A DNA stretch of 64,000 nucleotides from Herbaspirillum sp. DW155 (GTDB lineage: Bacteria; Pseudomonadota; Gammaproteobacteria; Burkholderiales; Burkholderiaceae_D): positions 3,410,001-3,474,000 of the forward strand of contig NZ_AP029028.1 of the NCBI RefSeq assembly GCF_037076565.1. The letters run 5' to 3'. Of this stretch, positions 16,790 through 27,440 are shown in pieces. The notes under the pieces are model-generated. The model was not told where the DNA came from, ran no database searches, and worked only from the letters and a program-made list of their open reading frames with translations. A program made the position numbers and the translations under genes. Positions within the stretch are counted from its first letter, which is position 1; the number at the start of each line of letters is the position of its first letter.

Positions 16790-19036
16790 TCAACCCTCCG
16801 CTGCAGCGTCCTCGCCCGCGGCTGCAGCTGCAGCGGCACGGCGGGCATCCTGCTCGCGGAAGAAGGCCTGCACCACCTCCAGCTCGCGTGTGCGCTTGAA
16901 AGGCGGCAGGCTCTGCCAGATGCGGCGGCCGTAGTTCTTGGTGATGATGCGCGGATCGCAGATCATCAGCACGCCGCGATCGCCCTCATCACGGATCAGG
17001 CGCCCTGCGCCCTGCTTGAGGTTGATGATGGCTGCCGGCAGCTGATGGTGCACGAAACCGTTCAGGCCCTGCTTTTCCATCTCGCTGATGCGGGCGGCCA
17101 GCACCGGGTCGTCCGGGGGAGAAAACGGCAGCTTGTCGATGATGACCAGCGACAGCGCATCACCGCGCACATCCACGCCCTCCCAGAAACTCTGGCTACC
17201 GATCAGCACGCCGTTGCCGGCGGCGCGGAAGCGGTCCAGCAATTCGGTCCGTCCGGCTTCACCCTGGACGAACAGCGGGAAGTCATGGCCACGGGCCTTG
17301 AACTCGGTACGCAGACGCTCGGCGGCACGGTTGACCGCGCGCAGCGTAGTGCAGAGGAAGAAGCAGCGACCGCCTGCGGCCTCGATGGTCGGCAGCGCAG
17401 CGTCGATCACCGCATCGGTGTACTCGAAGGAATTGGGCTGCGGCAGGTTCTGCGGCACATACAGGAGACCCTGCTCACCGTAATTGAAGGGGCTGGGCCA
17501 GGACTGCGCCGGAGCATTCCACAAGCCCATCTGCGCGGCATAGTGATTGAAATCTTTCTTCACTGCCAGCGTTGCCGAAGTGAAGATCCAAGAGCGCGGC
17601 GTACCTTCACGCTGCTTGTTGAAGATGGGCGCGATCGACAGCGGTGTGCGGTGTAATTGCAGCGAAGACTGGAACGCTTCTATCCACAGCACGTAGAACG
17701 GCTTCTGGGCGGGCGCTTCTTCCTCCACATCACCCTCGCCTGCGCGCTGGGTCTCGGCGGGCTTGCTTGCCTTGGCAGCGGCTTGAGCCTGCATTTTGGC
17801 CAGCTCCTCGGGTGTGCCCCAGTTTTCCAGCTGGCGCAGCAATTCATTGGCGCGGTCACGGCACTGTTCGATGGTCTCGGCGCGCTCCGCCTGTTTTTCC
17901 AGCACGGCGATCATGCCATCCATGCAGTCCTTCAAGGTATCCAGCGCCGGGAAGAAGGTGCTGGAGGGCGCGATCTGGTTCAGCGCCAGGCGCACCGATT
18001 CCTCCGGAAACGCCAGCCGCAGGTCGCGCGCCGCGCGTTCCACGGGCGCGACCAGGCCTGCCCAGTCCGCGCCATCGCGGGCATGCGCCAGGCCTTCTGC
18101 GAGCACGTCGCGGCACAGTTCCAGGACCTGCGAGGTGGTAATGGTTTCGCCAAAGAAGAGCGTGGCCGTATCCGGCAACTGATGGGCCTCGTCGAAGATG
18201 ACGGTATTGGCCGAGGGCAGCAGTTCGGCGATGCCGGTGTCCTTCAAGGCCACGTCGGCAAAGAACAGGTGATGGTTGACCACCACCACGTCGGCCTGTT
18301 GCGCCTCCTTGCGCGCCTTCATGACGAAGCAATCCTGGTAATACTGGCATTCGGCGCCGAAGCAGGTATCGCGCGTTGAAGTGACCAGATTCCATACCGA
18401 GGCCGTTTCCGGCACCCTGGTCAGCTCGGCCTTGTCGCCGGAGGAGGTGGATTTGACGAAGCGCGAGATCTCGCGCAGATAGCCCACATCCTCGCGCGCG
18501 GTCAGGCGGCCGTTCTGCAGCGTGCGCTCCAGATGGAAATGGCAGACGTAGTTGCTGCGCCCCTTGAGCAGTGCCACCGAAACAGGCGCATGCAAGGCCT
18601 TGCGCACGGTCGGGATGTCGCGATTGAACAGTTGATCCTGCAGGGTCTTGGTGCCGGTGGAGACGATGGTCTTGCCGCCCCACAGCAGGGCCGGGACCAG
18701 ATAGGCAAAGGTCTTGCCTGTGCCGGTACCGGCCTCGGCGATCAGCGTGCCCTGGCTGGCAATGGCAGCGGCAATGGCCTTGGCCATTTCGGTCTGGGCG
18801 TGACGCGGACGATAGCTGCCGACCGCCCCGCCCAAGGGACCGCCGGCACCGAACAGGCGCTCGATCTCCGCATCATGGACACCAGGTTCTTCGGGTGCGG
18901 CGCCGTCCGCCCCGGCGGGAATGGTGCGGGCGCTGCTGTCGATGATGTCGGCGGGGGCTTCGGGAGCTGTCACTGCGGCAAACCTGTAGGAAAACACGTG
19001 CGGCGCAGGGGTGGACGACACCCGGGCTCTTTGCAC
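16790..19036 (-). CDS. DinG/YoaA-family ATP-dependent DNA helicase
   Basis: Superfamily 2 iron-sulfur helicase (XPD-like). The 748-residue frame has Walker A EAGTGTGKT, the iron-sulfur cysteines in YVCHFH and CFGAECQYYQDC, the DEAH box in FDEAHQLPD, and C-terminal motifs V-VI around GSQSFWEGVDVRGD and QGAGRLIRD. The arrangement fits YoaA/DinG, which unwind damaged or forked DNA. The frame opens with GTG at 19034-19036; a second GTG at 18971-18973 with an AGG upstream is a plausible alternative start. Downstream is the PilZ gene, 1 nt away. Confidence 0.9.
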   Translation of the reverse strand: MQRARVSSTPAPHVFSYRFAAVTAPEAPADIIDSSARTIPAGADGAAPEEPGVHDAEIERLFGAGGPLGGAVGSYRPRHAQTEMAKAIAAAIASQGTLIAEAGTGTGKTFAYLVPALLWGGKTIVSTGTKTLQDQLFNRDIPTVRKALHAPVSVALLKGRSNYVCHFHLERTLQNGRLTAREDVGYLREISRFVKSTSSGDKAELTRVPETASVWNLVTSTRDTCFGAECQYYQDCFVMKARKEAQQADVVVVNHHLFFADVALKDTGIAELLPSANTVIFDEAHQLPDTATLFFGETITTSQVLELCRDVLAEGLAHARDGADWAGLVAPVERAARDLRLAFPEESVRLALNQIAPSSTFFPALDTLKDCMDGMIAVLEKQAERAETIEQCRDRANELLRQLENWGTPEELAKMQAQAAAKASKPAETQRAGEGDVEEEAPAQKPFYVLWIEAFQSSLQLHRTPLSIAPIFNKQREGTPRSWIFTSATLAVKKDFNHYAAQMGLWNAPAQSWPSPFNYGEQGLLYVPQNLPQPNSFEYTDAVIDAALPTIEAAGGRCFFLCTTLRAVNRAAERLRTEFKARGHDFPLFVQGEAGRTELLDRFRAAGNGVLIGSQSFWEGVDVRGDALSLVIIDKLPFSPPDDPVLAARISEMEKQGLNGFVHHQLPAAIINLKQGAGRLIRDEGDRGVLMICDPRIITKNYGRRIWQSLPPFKRTRELEVVQAFFREQDARRAAAAAAAGEDAAAEG

Positions 19037-19163
19037 GTCATTGGGAACAAGGCGCTATTTTACGCGGAGTCGGCGATGTACCCCCGACTCGCATGAAAGA
19101 CTCCCTGCAGCGGACAGTCAGACTGCGGGACGGTCGCCTGCACGGGCAGGCGCACAGCGGGAT

Positions 19164-19370
19164 TCAGGCGGGAATATCGGGGACCAGCTGCATCTTCAGC
19201 AGCGCGATGTGGTCCTTCAATTGCAGCTTGCGCTTCTTGAGGCGGCGCAGTTGCAGGTCTTCAGAACGGTCATCGCGGATGAGCATGTCGATCACGCTAT
19301 CGAGATCACGATGCTCGACTTCGAGTTCGATGATGCGGCGCTGGATGTCTTCGCGAGGCGTACTGGTCAT
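19164..19370 (-). CDS. DUF465 (YdcH-family) small coiled-coil protein
   Basis: A 68-residue, highly charged alpha-helical protein. The segment from about residue 8 to 60 has leucines and isoleucines at heptad spacing and the conserved RLKKRKLQLKDHI motif of DUF465/YdcH proteins. The biochemical role is unknown in the family. It stands alone between the helicase gene and the polyglutamine-tract gene, all on the minus strand. Confidence 0.85.
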   Translation of the reverse strand: MTSTPREDIQRRIIELEVEHRDLDSVIDMLIRDDRSEDLQLRRLKKRKLQLKDHIALLKMQLVPDIPA

Positions 19371-19469
19371 GATGGCGGCTGGTTGCTGATGTGCTTGCTA
19401 GTGTAATGCACCCGCTCGCGCACGCCAAATCGGCATGCACAAGCGGGAAGAAGGCCAGCGTGCGCCAGT

Positions 19470-20444
19470 TCAATTGGCCGCAGGTGTAGCCTGGGCCGGT
19501 TTCTGCTGCTGATCCTGCTGTTGCTGTTGCTGCTGTTGCTGCTGTTGCTGCTTCTGCTTGCGTTCGGCGCGCTCGCGTTCGTTTTCGGCCTTCTTGCGCT
19601 CCACTTCCTGGCGATGCTCTTCGGCCTCCTTGATGCGGCGCTGGCGTTCGGCCGCATTGGCAGCACGGGCGGGAGCGCCGGCAGCGTCCTCGGCCTTCTG
19701 GCGCTGTACCTCGGCGTCGTGCTGGCGCACGCGGTAATCGGCCGGCACGTTCTTGTTCTGGTCGATACGCTGTTGGACTTCGCTGTTCTTGGAGCGGCTT
19801 TCCTCGACCTTGCGCGCAGAATCGGCCTCCTTCTGCTTCTGGTCGGCCAGGCGGCGAGCGGAATCTTCCTGATCCTTGGCGCGCTGCTCGGCCAGGGAAC
19901 GATCGCGGTCATCCACGGTGGCCTGGCGCTGATACACCTTGGCTTCATACTCCACTGCCTTGATGCCCTTTTCGGTCAGACGCTTGCGGTCTCTCGCGGC
20001 TTCCAGGCAGTCCGAGACCAGGAACTTGGGATAGCAGGCACGCTGATCCAGAATGTAGCGCAACTCGGCCGCCTGGCGTTCTTCGGCGGCCTCGTCCAGG
20101 GCCTTTTGCGCAGTTTCGTCGGATTTGATGGAACCGGCAGGATAACGCTGGGTAATCGGCGCACGGGCCTCGATTTCATCAAAACGCTCGCGGCTCATAG
20201 CCGGGGCCGGGGTGGCGGCCTGCGGGGCCGACGGAGCAGCCTGCTGCGCCGGGCTGGCCTGGTCCTCGGAAGCCTGCGCCTGGGCCTCGACCTGCCCAGG
20301 CTGGGCATCCGAGGCGGCGCTGGCCGACGCCTGCCCTTGCGCCGCGCAGGCACCGGTAACCAGGGCCAGCATCAGGCCGCACAGGGAAGTAGTGACGCCC
20401 TTGGCATCGGCAAAAAGACCTTGCATGGATTTCTTGTTCATCAA
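19470..20444 (-). CDS. Secreted/envelope coiled-coil protein with polyglutamine tract, unknown function
   Basis: A 324-residue protein not matched to a named family by eye. It has a signal-like hydrophobic stretch (about residues 17-35, ending GACAAQG, a possible lipobox or signal peptidase site), an Ala/Gln/Pro-rich spacer, a central part with two cysteines in RACYPKFLVSDC, and a long highly charged helix (about 165-300, Arg/Glu/Lys/Gln/Ala) predicted as coiled coil. The C-terminus is an 11-residue glutamine run, a second QQQ and a Pro/Ala tail. The run is encoded by mixed CAG/CAA codons at about 19515-19555. It ends 8 bp before the zapE stop and is transcribed after zapE. Confidence 0.75.
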   Translation of the reverse strand: MMNKKSMQGLFADAKGVTTSLCGLMLALVTGACAAQGQASASAASDAQPGQVEAQAQASEDQASPAQQAAPSAPQAATPAPAMSRERFDEIEARAPITQRYPAGSIKSDETAQKALDEAAEERQAAELRYILDQRACYPKFLVSDCLEAARDRKRLTEKGIKAVEYEAKVYQRQATVDDRDRSLAEQRAKDQEDSARRLADQKQKEADSARKVEESRSKNSEVQQRIDQNKNVPADYRVRQHDAEVQRQKAEDAAGAPARAANAAERQRRIKEAEEHRQEVERKKAENERERAERKQKQQQQQQQQQQQQDQQQKPAQATPAAN

Positions 20445-20452
20445 GTGGTTGT

Positions 20453-21550
20453 TCAGGAGAGGCTGTCGGCAATCGAGCGGCGATCCGCCTCCAGATATTC
20501 TTTCGACTGCATCTCAATGATACGTGAAACGGTACGGTGGAATTCGTTGGAGAGCGTGCCGACGGTGTAAAGCTCATCCGGCTCCACGGCGGCCGACATG
20601 ATCAGCTTGACCTTGTGGTCATAGAAAACGTCGATCAGCCAGGTGAAGCGGCGCGCCTCCGAGGACATGGCCGCCGACATGCGCGGGATGCCCGACAGGA
20701 TCACCGTCTGGAAGCGGCTGGCCAGTTCCAGGTAATCGTTCTGCGAGCGCGGGCCGCCGCACAGCGTGGCGAAGTCGAACCAGATCGCACTGCCTGCACG
20801 GCGCAGGGCACGGATCTCGCGGGCTTCGATGTGTACGCGCGGGTCTTCATCGGCGGCTTCGGCCACGGCGGCAAAGGCGCTGCGCAATTCTTCATCGGTC
20901 TTGGCGTTCAGGGGGGTGTGGTACACCTTCACCTGCTCCAGCACGCGCTTGCGGTAGTCGATGCCGGCGTCGATGTTCATGACGTCCAGCTTTTCCTTCA
21001 GCAGTGCGATGGTCGGCAGCATGCGGTCGCGGTGCAGGCCATCCGGATAGAGCGTGCTCGGCTCGTAGTTGGACGTCATCACGAAGGACACGCCGTGATC
21101 GAACAGGCCCTTCAAGAGGTTGTAGAGGATCATCGCATCGGCGATGTCGGAGACGTGGAACTCGTCGAAACAGATCAGCCGGTATTTCTTGGCAATGCGC
21201 TTGGCGACTTCATCGAGGGGGTCCGAGATTCCCTTCAATTCATCGAGCTGGCGATGCACATCGCGCATGAATTCGTGGAAGTGCAGGCGCGTCTTGCGCA
21301 CCACCGGCACCACGGAATAGAAGCTGTCCATCAGGAAGGACTTGCCGCGCCCTACCCCGCCCCACATGTAGACGCCACGCGGCACGGCCGGGCGGCTGAT
21401 CAGGCGCTTGAAGGTGGAGGCGCGCTGTGCCTTGTAGGCTACCCATTCCTCATAGGCGCGCTGCAGGCGCTCGATGGCGCGCAACTGCGCTTCATCAGGT
21501 TGATAACCGCGCTGGGACAGCGAGTGTTCGTAGAATTGACGGACATCCAT
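20453..21550 (-). CDS. zapE: Cell division protein ZapE (AFG1-like ATPase)
   Basis: AAA+ type ATPase of the AFG1/LACE1 family; ZapE binds FtsZ and destabilises Z-ring polymers in E. coli. The 365-residue protein has Walker A GVGRGKSFLMDSF, Walker B ICFDEFHV, and the family segment TSNYEPSTLYPDGLHRDRMLP. I start at the ATG at 21548-21550 (MDVRQFYEH...), as family members begin there; 15 more open codons upstream overlap the terminator hairpin of the preceding operon. It follows lpdA but is separated from it by that hairpin. Confidence 0.92.
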   Translation of the reverse strand: MDVRQFYEHSLSQRGYQPDEAQLRAIERLQRAYEEWVAYKAQRASTFKRLISRPAVPRGVYMWGGVGRGKSFLMDSFYSVVPVVRKTRLHFHEFMRDVHRQLDELKGISDPLDEVAKRIAKKYRLICFDEFHVSDIADAMILYNLLKGLFDHGVSFVMTSNYEPSTLYPDGLHRDRMLPTIALLKEKLDVMNIDAGIDYRKRVLEQVKVYHTPLNAKTDEELRSAFAAVAEAADEDPRVHIEAREIRALRRAGSAIWFDFATLCGGPRSQNDYLELASRFQTVILSGIPRMSAAMSSEARRFTWLIDVFYDHKVKLIMSAAVEPDELYTVGTLSNEFHRTVSRIIEMQSKEYLEADRRSIADSLS

Positions 21551-21565
21551 GGTGTGGTCTTGTAA

Positions 21566-21597
21566 AACGACAATGGGCGAGCCAGGCTCGCCCATTG
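21566..21597 (-). terminator. Terminator downstream of lpdA
   Basis: Perfect 13-bp inverted repeat CAATGGGCGAGCC / GGCTCGCCCATTG (21571-21583 and 21585-21597). On the minus strand it is followed by TCGTTTTAC, a modest T-run. It lies about 100 bp after the lpdA stop and just before the zapE start, so it most likely ends the sucAB-lpdA transcript. Confidence 0.65.
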
Positions 21598-21696
21598 GGT
21601 TGGCATCTCAATGCGCACTATGCGGGCAACTCGGACGCGACCAGCCCCGAGGGCTGGCCAGGCGTCGGCGACCCGTATTGTCGCACCGATCGCGCA

Positions 21697-23124
21697 TCAG
21701 AAGTTCAATGCGCGCTTGTCCACGGCCAGGGCCGCTTCCTTGGTTGCTTCGGACAGCGAGGGGTGAGCGTGGCAGATACGCGCGATGTCTTCGGACGAAG
21801 CGCGGAACTCCATCGCCACCACGGCTTCGGAAATCAGCTCGGAAGCCATCGGACCGACGATGTGCACGCCCAGGATCTCATCGGTCTTGGCATCGGCCAG
21901 GAACTTCACCATGCCCGAAGTATCGCCCAGCGCACGGGCGCGGCCGTTGGCCAGGAACGGGAAGGTACCGGCCTTGTACTGCACGCCTTCGGCCTTCAAT
22001 TGCTGCTCGGTCTTGCCGACCCAGGCGATTTCCGGCGAGGTGTAGATGACCCAGGGAATGGTGTTGAAGTTGACATGACCGTGCTGGCCGGCGATACGCT
22101 CGGCCACGGCAACGCCTTCTTCCTCGGCCTTGTGGGCCAGCATCGGGCCGCGCACCACGTCACCCACCGCCCACACGTTGGGCAGGTTGGTCTTGCAGTC
22201 GCCGTCCACGGCGATGAAGCCGCGCTCGTCCAGCTTCAGGCCCACGCCTTCGGCGTTCAGGCCAATGGTGTTGGGGGTACGGCCGATCGAGATGATCAGC
22301 TTGTCGAATTCGCCGGTGTGGGCTTCGCCCTTGGCATCGGTGTATTCCACGGAGACGCTGTTCTTGCCGGTCTTGATGGTACCGATCTTCACTCCCAGGT
22401 TCACGGCCAGGCCCTGCTTGGTCAGCAGCTTCTGGGCTTCCTTGGCGATCTGTTCATCCACGGCACCAAGGAAGGTCGGCAGCGCTTCCAGCACGGTCAC
22501 TTCCGCGCCCAGGCGACGCCAGACCGAACCCATTTCCAGGCCGATCACGCCGGCGCCAATCACGCCCAGCTTCTTCGGCACTTCGGTGATCGACAGTGCG
22601 CCGGTGTTGGAGAGGATCAGCTTTTCATCGAACTCGGCGCCCGGCAGTGCACGGGCGTTGGAACCGGTCGCCACGATCACGTGCTTGGCAGTGATGGTTT
22701 CTTCGGCGGCACCGGCGACCTTGATCTCGTAGCCATTGGCATCGCCCTTGACGAAGGAGCCACGGCCGTGGAAGAAGGCGACCTTGTTCTTCTTGAACAG
22801 GTACAGGATGCCGTCGTTGTTCTGCTTGACCACGGTGTTCTTGCGGCCCAGCATCTTTTCCAGGTTCAGGCCCAGGCCCTTGACTTCGATGCCGTGCTCG
22901 GCGAAGCCGTGGCTGGCGTGTTCATAGTGTTCGGAGGATTGCAGCAGCGCCTTGGAGGGGATGCAACCGACGTTGGTGCAAGTACCGCCCGGTGCGGGGC
23001 CGCCCTTTTCGTTCTTCCATTCGTCGATGCAGGCGGTGTTGAAGCCCAGTTGCGCTGCGCGGATGGCGGCGATGTAACCGCCGGGGCCGCCACCGATGAC
23101 GACCACGTCAAAATTCTTGCTCAT
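21697..23124 (-). CDS. lpdA: Dihydrolipoyl dehydrogenase (E3)
   Basis: Flavoprotein that reoxidises dihydrolipoamide in 2-oxo acid dehydrogenase complexes. The 475-residue protein has the FAD motif [10 protein letters not shown], the redox disulfide [16 protein letters not shown], the NAD-binding segment [13 protein letters not shown], and the C-terminal active-site HAHPSLSE. It is the third gene after sucA-sucB and so serves at least the 2-oxoglutarate dehydrogenase complex. Two hairpins, one a good terminator, lie in the 121-bp sucB-lpdA gap and may lower its transcription relative to sucAB. Confidence 0.97.
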   Translation of the reverse strand: MSKNFDVVVIGGGPGGYIAAIRAAQLGFNTACIDEWKNEKGGPAPGGTCTNVGCIPSKALLQSSEHYEHASHGFAEHGIEVKGLGLNLEKMLGRKNTVVKQNNDGILYLFKKNKVAFFHGRGSFVKGDANGYEIKVAGAAEETITAKHVIVATGSNARALPGAEFDEKLILSNTGALSITEVPKKLGVIGAGVIGLEMGSVWRRLGAEVTVLEALPTFLGAVDEQIAKEAQKLLTKQGLAVNLGVKIGTIKTGKNSVSVEYTDAKGEAHTGEFDKLIISIGRTPNTIGLNAEGVGLKLDERGFIAVDGDCKTNLPNVWAVGDVVRGPMLAHKAEEEGVAVAERIAGQHGHVNFNTIPWVIYTSPEIAWVGKTEQQLKAEGVQYKAGTFPFLANGRARALGDTSGMVKFLADAKTDEILGVHIVGPMASELISEAVVAMEFRASSEDIARICHAHPSLSEATKEAALAVDKRALNF

Positions 23125-23148
23125 GTGTGTGTTCCTGATTCGTTGTGC

Positions 23149-23183
23149 GCATCCGCTCTGATCTCTTGGTCCAAAGCGGATGC
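23149..23183 (-). promoter_or_regulatory. Hairpin upstream of lpdA
   Basis: Inverted repeat GCATCCGCT/AGCGGATGC (9-bp stem, 23149-23157 and 23175-23183), 25 nt upstream of the lpdA start and directly next to the sucB-side terminator. It has no T-run on the minus strand. It could stabilise a processed lpdA mRNA 5' end; that role is inference. Confidence 0.4.
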
Positions 23184-23220
23184 AAAAAGGCGCTGAATGC
23201 CTGGGGGCCGTTCAGCGCCT
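23183..23220 (-). terminator. Intrinsic terminator between sucB and lpdA
   Basis: On the minus strand a 10-bp stem AGGCGCTGAA/TTCAGCGCCT (23211-23220 paired with 23088+100, i.e. 23188-23197) is followed immediately by TTTTTGC. It begins 25 nt after the sucB stop. This is a standard rho-independent terminator placed inside the sucA-sucB-lpdA operon, suggesting attenuated read-through into lpdA. Confidence 0.7.
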
Positions 23221-23245
23221 CGCTCACGCCGTGATGGCCGGTTGC

Positions 23246-24487
23246 TTACAGATCCAGCAGCAGGCGTGCGGGATCTTCCAGCGCTTCCTTGATCGCGACC
23301 AGCGACAGGACGGCTTCGCGGCCGTCGATGATGCGGTGGTCATAGGACAGCGCGAAGTAGTTGATCGGACGCACCACGACCTGGCCGTTTTCAACCACAG
23401 CGCGTTCCTTGGTGGCGTGGATGCCCAGGATCGCCGATTGCGGCGGGTTGATGATCGGGGTCGACAGCATGGAACCGAAGGTGCCGCCGTTGGAGACGGT
23501 GAAGGTACCGCCCGACAGTTCTTCGATGGACAGCTTGCCGTCCTTGGCCTTCTGGCCGAATTCACCGATCTTCTTCTCGATGTCGGCAATCGACATCTGG
23601 TCCGCATCACGCAGGATGGGCACCACCAGGCCGCGCGGCGAACCGACGGCCACACCGATGTCGAAGTAGCCGTGGTACACGATGTCATTGCCATCGACCG
23701 AGGCGTTGATGATCGGGTACTTCTTCAGGGCATGCACGACCGCCTTGACGAAGAAGGACATGAAGCCCAGCTTGACGCCGTGTTCCTTCTCGAACTTGTC
23801 CTTGTACTTGTTGCGCAGGTCGATGACCGGCTGCATGTTGATTTCGTTGAAGGTGGTCAGGATGGCGTTGGTCGATTGCGATTGCACCAGACGCTCGGCC
23901 ACGCGGGCACGCAGGCGGCTCATCGGCACGCGCTGTTCCGGACGGCTTTCCAGACCGGCCTTGACCGGTGCGGCCACTTGCGCCAGGGCCGGCTTGGCGG
24001 CAGCAGCAGGTGCAGCGGCGGGAGCCGACAGGGCACCCAGCACGTCACCCTTGGTCACGCGACCATCCTTGCCGGTGCCGGTGACTTGCGAGGTCGACAG
24101 GTTGTTGTCGGCCAGCAGCTTGGCAGCGGCGGGCATGGCGACATCGCCCTTGGAGGCCAGCTCGGGAGCGGCAACCGGGGTCGGTTCGTTGGTTGCTTGT
24201 GGTGCCGGGGCAGCCTTGACTTCGGTCGGGGCCACTTGGGCGGAAGCGTCGGTGTCCAGGATGGCGATCACTTCACCGGCCACGACGGTGGCGCCGTCGG
24301 CCTTGATGATCTGGGTGATCACGCCGGCGTCCGGCGAGGGCAGTTCCAGCACGACCTTGTCGGTCTCGATGTCGATCAGGTTTTCGTCACGGGAAACGGG
24401 TTCGCCAACCTTCTTGTGCCATTGCAGCAGGGTCGCTTCGGCGACGGATTCCGACAACTGCGGGACTTTTACTTCGATTTGAGCCAT
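23246..24487 (-). CDS. sucB: 2-oxoglutarate dehydrogenase E2 (dihydrolipoyl succinyltransferase)
   Basis: Core acyltransferase of the 2-oxoglutarate dehydrogenase complex. The 413-residue protein has one N-terminal lipoyl domain (about residues 1-78, lipoylated Lys in IETDKVV), an Ala/Pro linker, the E3/E1-binding domain (about 112-150, [11 protein letters not shown]), a second linker, and the catalytic domain with the active-site [10 protein letters not shown] near the C-terminus. A single lipoyl domain and the motif ending in GRE fit succinyl rather than acetyl transfer. It lies 88 bp after sucA and is followed by a terminator and lpdA. Confidence 0.97.
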   Translation of the reverse strand: MAQIEVKVPQLSESVAEATLLQWHKKVGEPVSRDENLIDIETDKVVLELPSPDAGVITQIIKADGATVVAGEVIAILDTDASAQVAPTEVKAAPAPQATNEPTPVAAPELASKGDVAMPAAAKLLADNNLSTSQVTGTGKDGRVTKGDVLGALSAPAAAPAAAAKPALAQVAAPVKAGLESRPEQRVPMSRLRARVAERLVQSQSTNAILTTFNEINMQPVIDLRNKYKDKFEKEHGVKLGFMSFFVKAVVHALKKYPIINASVDGNDIVYHGYFDIGVAVGSPRGLVVPILRDADQMSIADIEKKIGEFGQKAKDGKLSIEELSGGTFTVSNGGTFGSMLSTPIINPPQSAILGIHATKERAVVENGQVVVRPINYFALSYDHRIIDGREAVLSLVAIKEALEDPARLLLDL

Positions 24488-24575
24488 TTTCAGGATTCTC
24501 CGATTTTCGGGTGATTTCGTTCTTATGGAAACAGGGACGCACTGCCCTCGCAGCGCGTCCCGTTTGCATCGATGA

Positions 24576-27440
24576 TTACTTGGTCAGCACAAAGCCCTTG
24601 AGCTTGGCGAAGGCGGTTTCGATCAGTGCCTTTTGCTGTGCGTAGTGCTTGTCGTAGTAACCGACGGCCGGCGAGGCGCTGGCCGGGCGGCCTGCATAGG
24701 CCAGCTTCTGACCTTCGGAGAGATTCTCGAAGATGTTGTGCTGGATCTGCAGCCATGCGCCCTGGTTCTGCGGCTCGTCCTGTGCCCACACCAGTTCGTT
24801 GAAGTTGGGGAACTGCTTCAACGCGGCCGCGAAGGCCTTGTGCGGGAACGGATACAGCTGCTCGACGCGGATGATGGCGGTATCGGTCTGGCCACGTTCC
24901 TTGCGGGCGTTGACCAGGTCGTAGTACACCTTGCCCGAGCAGGCGATGATGCGCTTGACCTTCTTGGCGTCGATGGTTTCGTCGACTTCCGGAATCACGG
25001 TCTGGAACGAACCCTTGGCCAGGTCGGACAGCGGCGAACCGGCATCCTTGTTACGCAGCAGCGACTTCGGCGTCATGATGATCAGCGGCTTGCGGAACAG
25101 GCGGATCATCTGGCGACGCAGCAGGTGGAAGATCTGCGCAGCGGTGGTGGGCTGCACGACCTGCATGTTGTTGTCGGCGCACAGCTGGAGGTAACGCTCG
25201 ATACGTGCCGAGGAGTGTTCCGGACCCTGGCCTTCGTAGCCGTGGGGCAGCATCTGCACCAGACCCGAGGCACGGCCCCACTTCACTTCGCCGGAGCTGA
25301 TGAACTGGTCCATGACGACCTGGGCACCGTTGGCGAAGTCGCCGAACTGGGCTTCCCAGATGGTCAGGGTGTTGGGTTCAGCGGTCGAATAGCCGTATTC
25401 GAAGGCCAGCACGGCTTCTTCGGACAGCACCGAGTCGATCACGGTGAAGGTGGACTGGTTTTCCGCCACGTTCTGCAGCGGAATGAAGGTACCGGCATCC
25501 CAACGCTCGCGGTTCTGATCGTGCAGCACGGCGTGACGGTGGGTGAAGGTGCCACGGCCGGCATCCTGACCGGTCAGGCGCACGGCATAGCCGGAGGAGA
25601 CCAGGCTGGCATAGGCCAGGTGTTCACCCATGCCCCAGTCCAGGTTCATTTCCCCACGGCCCATGGCGGCGCGGTCGTTCAAGACCTTCTCGACCAGCGA
25701 GTGCACCTTGAAGCCTTCCGGCACCGTGGTGATCTTGGCGGCCAGGCGCTTCAGTTCGGCCATCGGCACGGCGGTTTCGGCGGCGTCGGTCCACTTGCGG
25801 TTCAGGAACGGCAGCCAGTCGACGGCGTACTTGCTCTTGAAGTTGGTCAGCACCGGATCGATGGCGTGCTTGCCGGCATCCATGGCGGCGCGGTAGGCCT
25901 TGACCAGCTCTTCGCCGCCATCAGCGGGGATGGTCTGCTGGGTCACCAGCTTGTCAGCGTAGAGCTTGCGGGTGCCGGGGTGCTGGGCGATCTTCTTGTA
26001 CATCAGCGGCTGGGTCAGAGCGGGAGTGTCCTGCTCGTTGTGGCCCAGCTTGCGGAAGCAGATGATGTCGACCACGATGTCCTTCTTGAACTTCATGCGG
26101 TAGTCGACAGCGATCTGGGTGGCGAACACGACAGCTTCCGGATCATCGCCGTTGACGTGCAGCACCGGGGCTTCGATCATCTTGACCACGTCCGAGCAGT
26201 ACAGGGTCGAACGGGAGTCGCGCGGATCGGAAGTGGTGAAGCCGATCTGGTTGTTGATGACGATGTGAACGGTACCACCGGTGCCGTAGCCACGGGTCTG
26301 TGCCAGGTTCAGGGTTTCCATCACCACGCCTTGGCCGGCGAAGGCGGCATCGCCGTGCACCAGGATCGGCAGCACTTGCGAGCCATCCTTGTCGCCGCGG
26401 CGATCCATACGTGCCTTGACCGAACCCTCGACCACCGGGTTGACGATTTCCAGGTGGGACGGGTTGAAGGCCAGCGACAGGTGGACCGGGCCGCCAGGGG
26501 TCGACACGTCCGAGGAGAAGCCCTGGTGGTACTTGACGTCACCTGCCGGCAGGTCGTCAGCGTGACGGCCTTCGAATTCGGAGAACAGTTCCTGCGGGGT
26601 CTTGCCCAGGATGTTGACCAGCACGTTCAGGCGGCCACGGTGGGCCATGCCGATGACGATTTCCTGCACGCCCTTTTCACCGGCGCGCTGGATGGTCTCA
26701 TCCAGGGAGGCGATGAAGGATTCGCCGCCTTCCAGCGAGAAGCGCTTCTGGCCGACGTACTTGGTGTGGAGGTAGCGTTCCAGGCCTTCAGCAGCGGTCA
26801 GGCGTTCCAGGATGTGCTTCTTCTTCTCGGCCGAGAAGCTGGGCACGGCACGGGTCGGCTCGAGACGCTCTTCCAGCCAGCGCACTTCGGACATGTCCGA
26901 GATGTAGGTGAACTCGGCACCGATGGAGCGCGTGTAGGTGTCGCGCAGCATCTGCAGCAGGTCGCGCAGGGAGGCGGTTTCCGGGCCGAAGTAGGTGTTG
27001 TTGATGTTGAACACGATGTCCATGTCGGCATCGGTGAAGCCGTAGAAGGCGGGATCGAGTTCGGGGATGTTGGGGCGTTCCTGGCGCTGCAGCGGGTCCA
27101 GGTTGGCGAAACGGGAACCGAGGTCACGGTAGCCGGCGATCAGCTGGGTAACAGCGACGCGCTTGCGGCCCATGTCGGAGTCGGCGGAAGCGATGACGGT
27201 GCGGATCGGGCCTTGCTTGGCACGTTCGGCGAAGGAAGCGATCACCGGAGCGTGGGCCACATCGGGACGGGTGGAGCCGTCGGTAGCGGGAACGTGTTGC
27301 ACGGCGTCGAAGTAAGCACGCCAGTTGTCGGGGACGGAGCCGGGATTGTTCAGGTAGGCTTCGTACAGTTCTTCGATGTACGGAGCATTCCCACCGAACA
27401 GGTAGGAGTTGATGTTGTATTGCTCGTAGAGCTTTGTCAT
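24576..27440 (-). CDS. sucA: 2-oxoglutarate dehydrogenase E1 component
   Basis: Thiamine-diphosphate enzyme that decarboxylates 2-oxoglutarate and passes succinyl groups to SucB. The 954-residue protein has the OdhA-type N-terminus containing [18 protein letters not shown], the [10 protein letters not shown] segment, the ThDP region around [10 protein letters not shown] and [13 protein letters not shown], and a C-terminal transketolase-like domain. The length is typical (about 930-960). It is the first gene of sucA-sucB-lpdA. It is separated from gltA upstream by 364 bp containing the gltA terminator. Confidence 0.97.
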   Translation of the reverse strand: MTKLYEQYNINSYLFGGNAPYIEELYEAYLNNPGSVPDNWRAYFDAVQHVPATDGSTRPDVAHAPVIASFAERAKQGPIRTVIASADSDMGRKRVAVTQLIAGYRDLGSRFANLDPLQRQERPNIPELDPAFYGFTDADMDIVFNINNTYFGPETASLRDLLQMLRDTYTRSIGAEFTYISDMSEVRWLEERLEPTRAVPSFSAEKKKHILERLTAAEGLERYLHTKYVGQKRFSLEGGESFIASLDETIQRAGEKGVQEIVIGMAHRGRLNVLVNILGKTPQELFSEFEGRHADDLPAGDVKYHQGFSSDVSTPGGPVHLSLAFNPSHLEIVNPVVEGSVKARMDRRGDKDGSQVLPILVHGDAAFAGQGVVMETLNLAQTRGYGTGGTVHIVINNQIGFTTSDPRDSRSTLYCSDVVKMIEAPVLHVNGDDPEAVVFATQIAVDYRMKFKKDIVVDIICFRKLGHNEQDTPALTQPLMYKKIAQHPGTRKLYADKLVTQQTIPADGGEELVKAYRAAMDAGKHAIDPVLTNFKSKYAVDWLPFLNRKWTDAAETAVPMAELKRLAAKITTVPEGFKVHSLVEKVLNDRAAMGRGEMNLDWGMGEHLAYASLVSSGYAVRLTGQDAGRGTFTHRHAVLHDQNRERWDAGTFIPLQNVAENQSTFTVIDSVLSEEAVLAFEYGYSTAEPNTLTIWEAQFGDFANGAQVVMDQFISSGEVKWGRASGLVQMLPHGYEGQGPEHSSARIERYLQLCADNNMQVVQPTTAAQIFHLLRRQMIRLFRKPLIIMTPKSLLRNKDAGSPLSDLAKGSFQTVIPEVDETIDAKKVKRIIACSGKVYYDLVNARKERGQTDTAIIRVEQLYPFPHKAFAAALKQFPNFNELVWAQDEPQNQGAWLQIQHNIFENLSEGQKLAYAGRPASASPAVGYYDKHYAQQKALIETAFAKLKGFVLTK

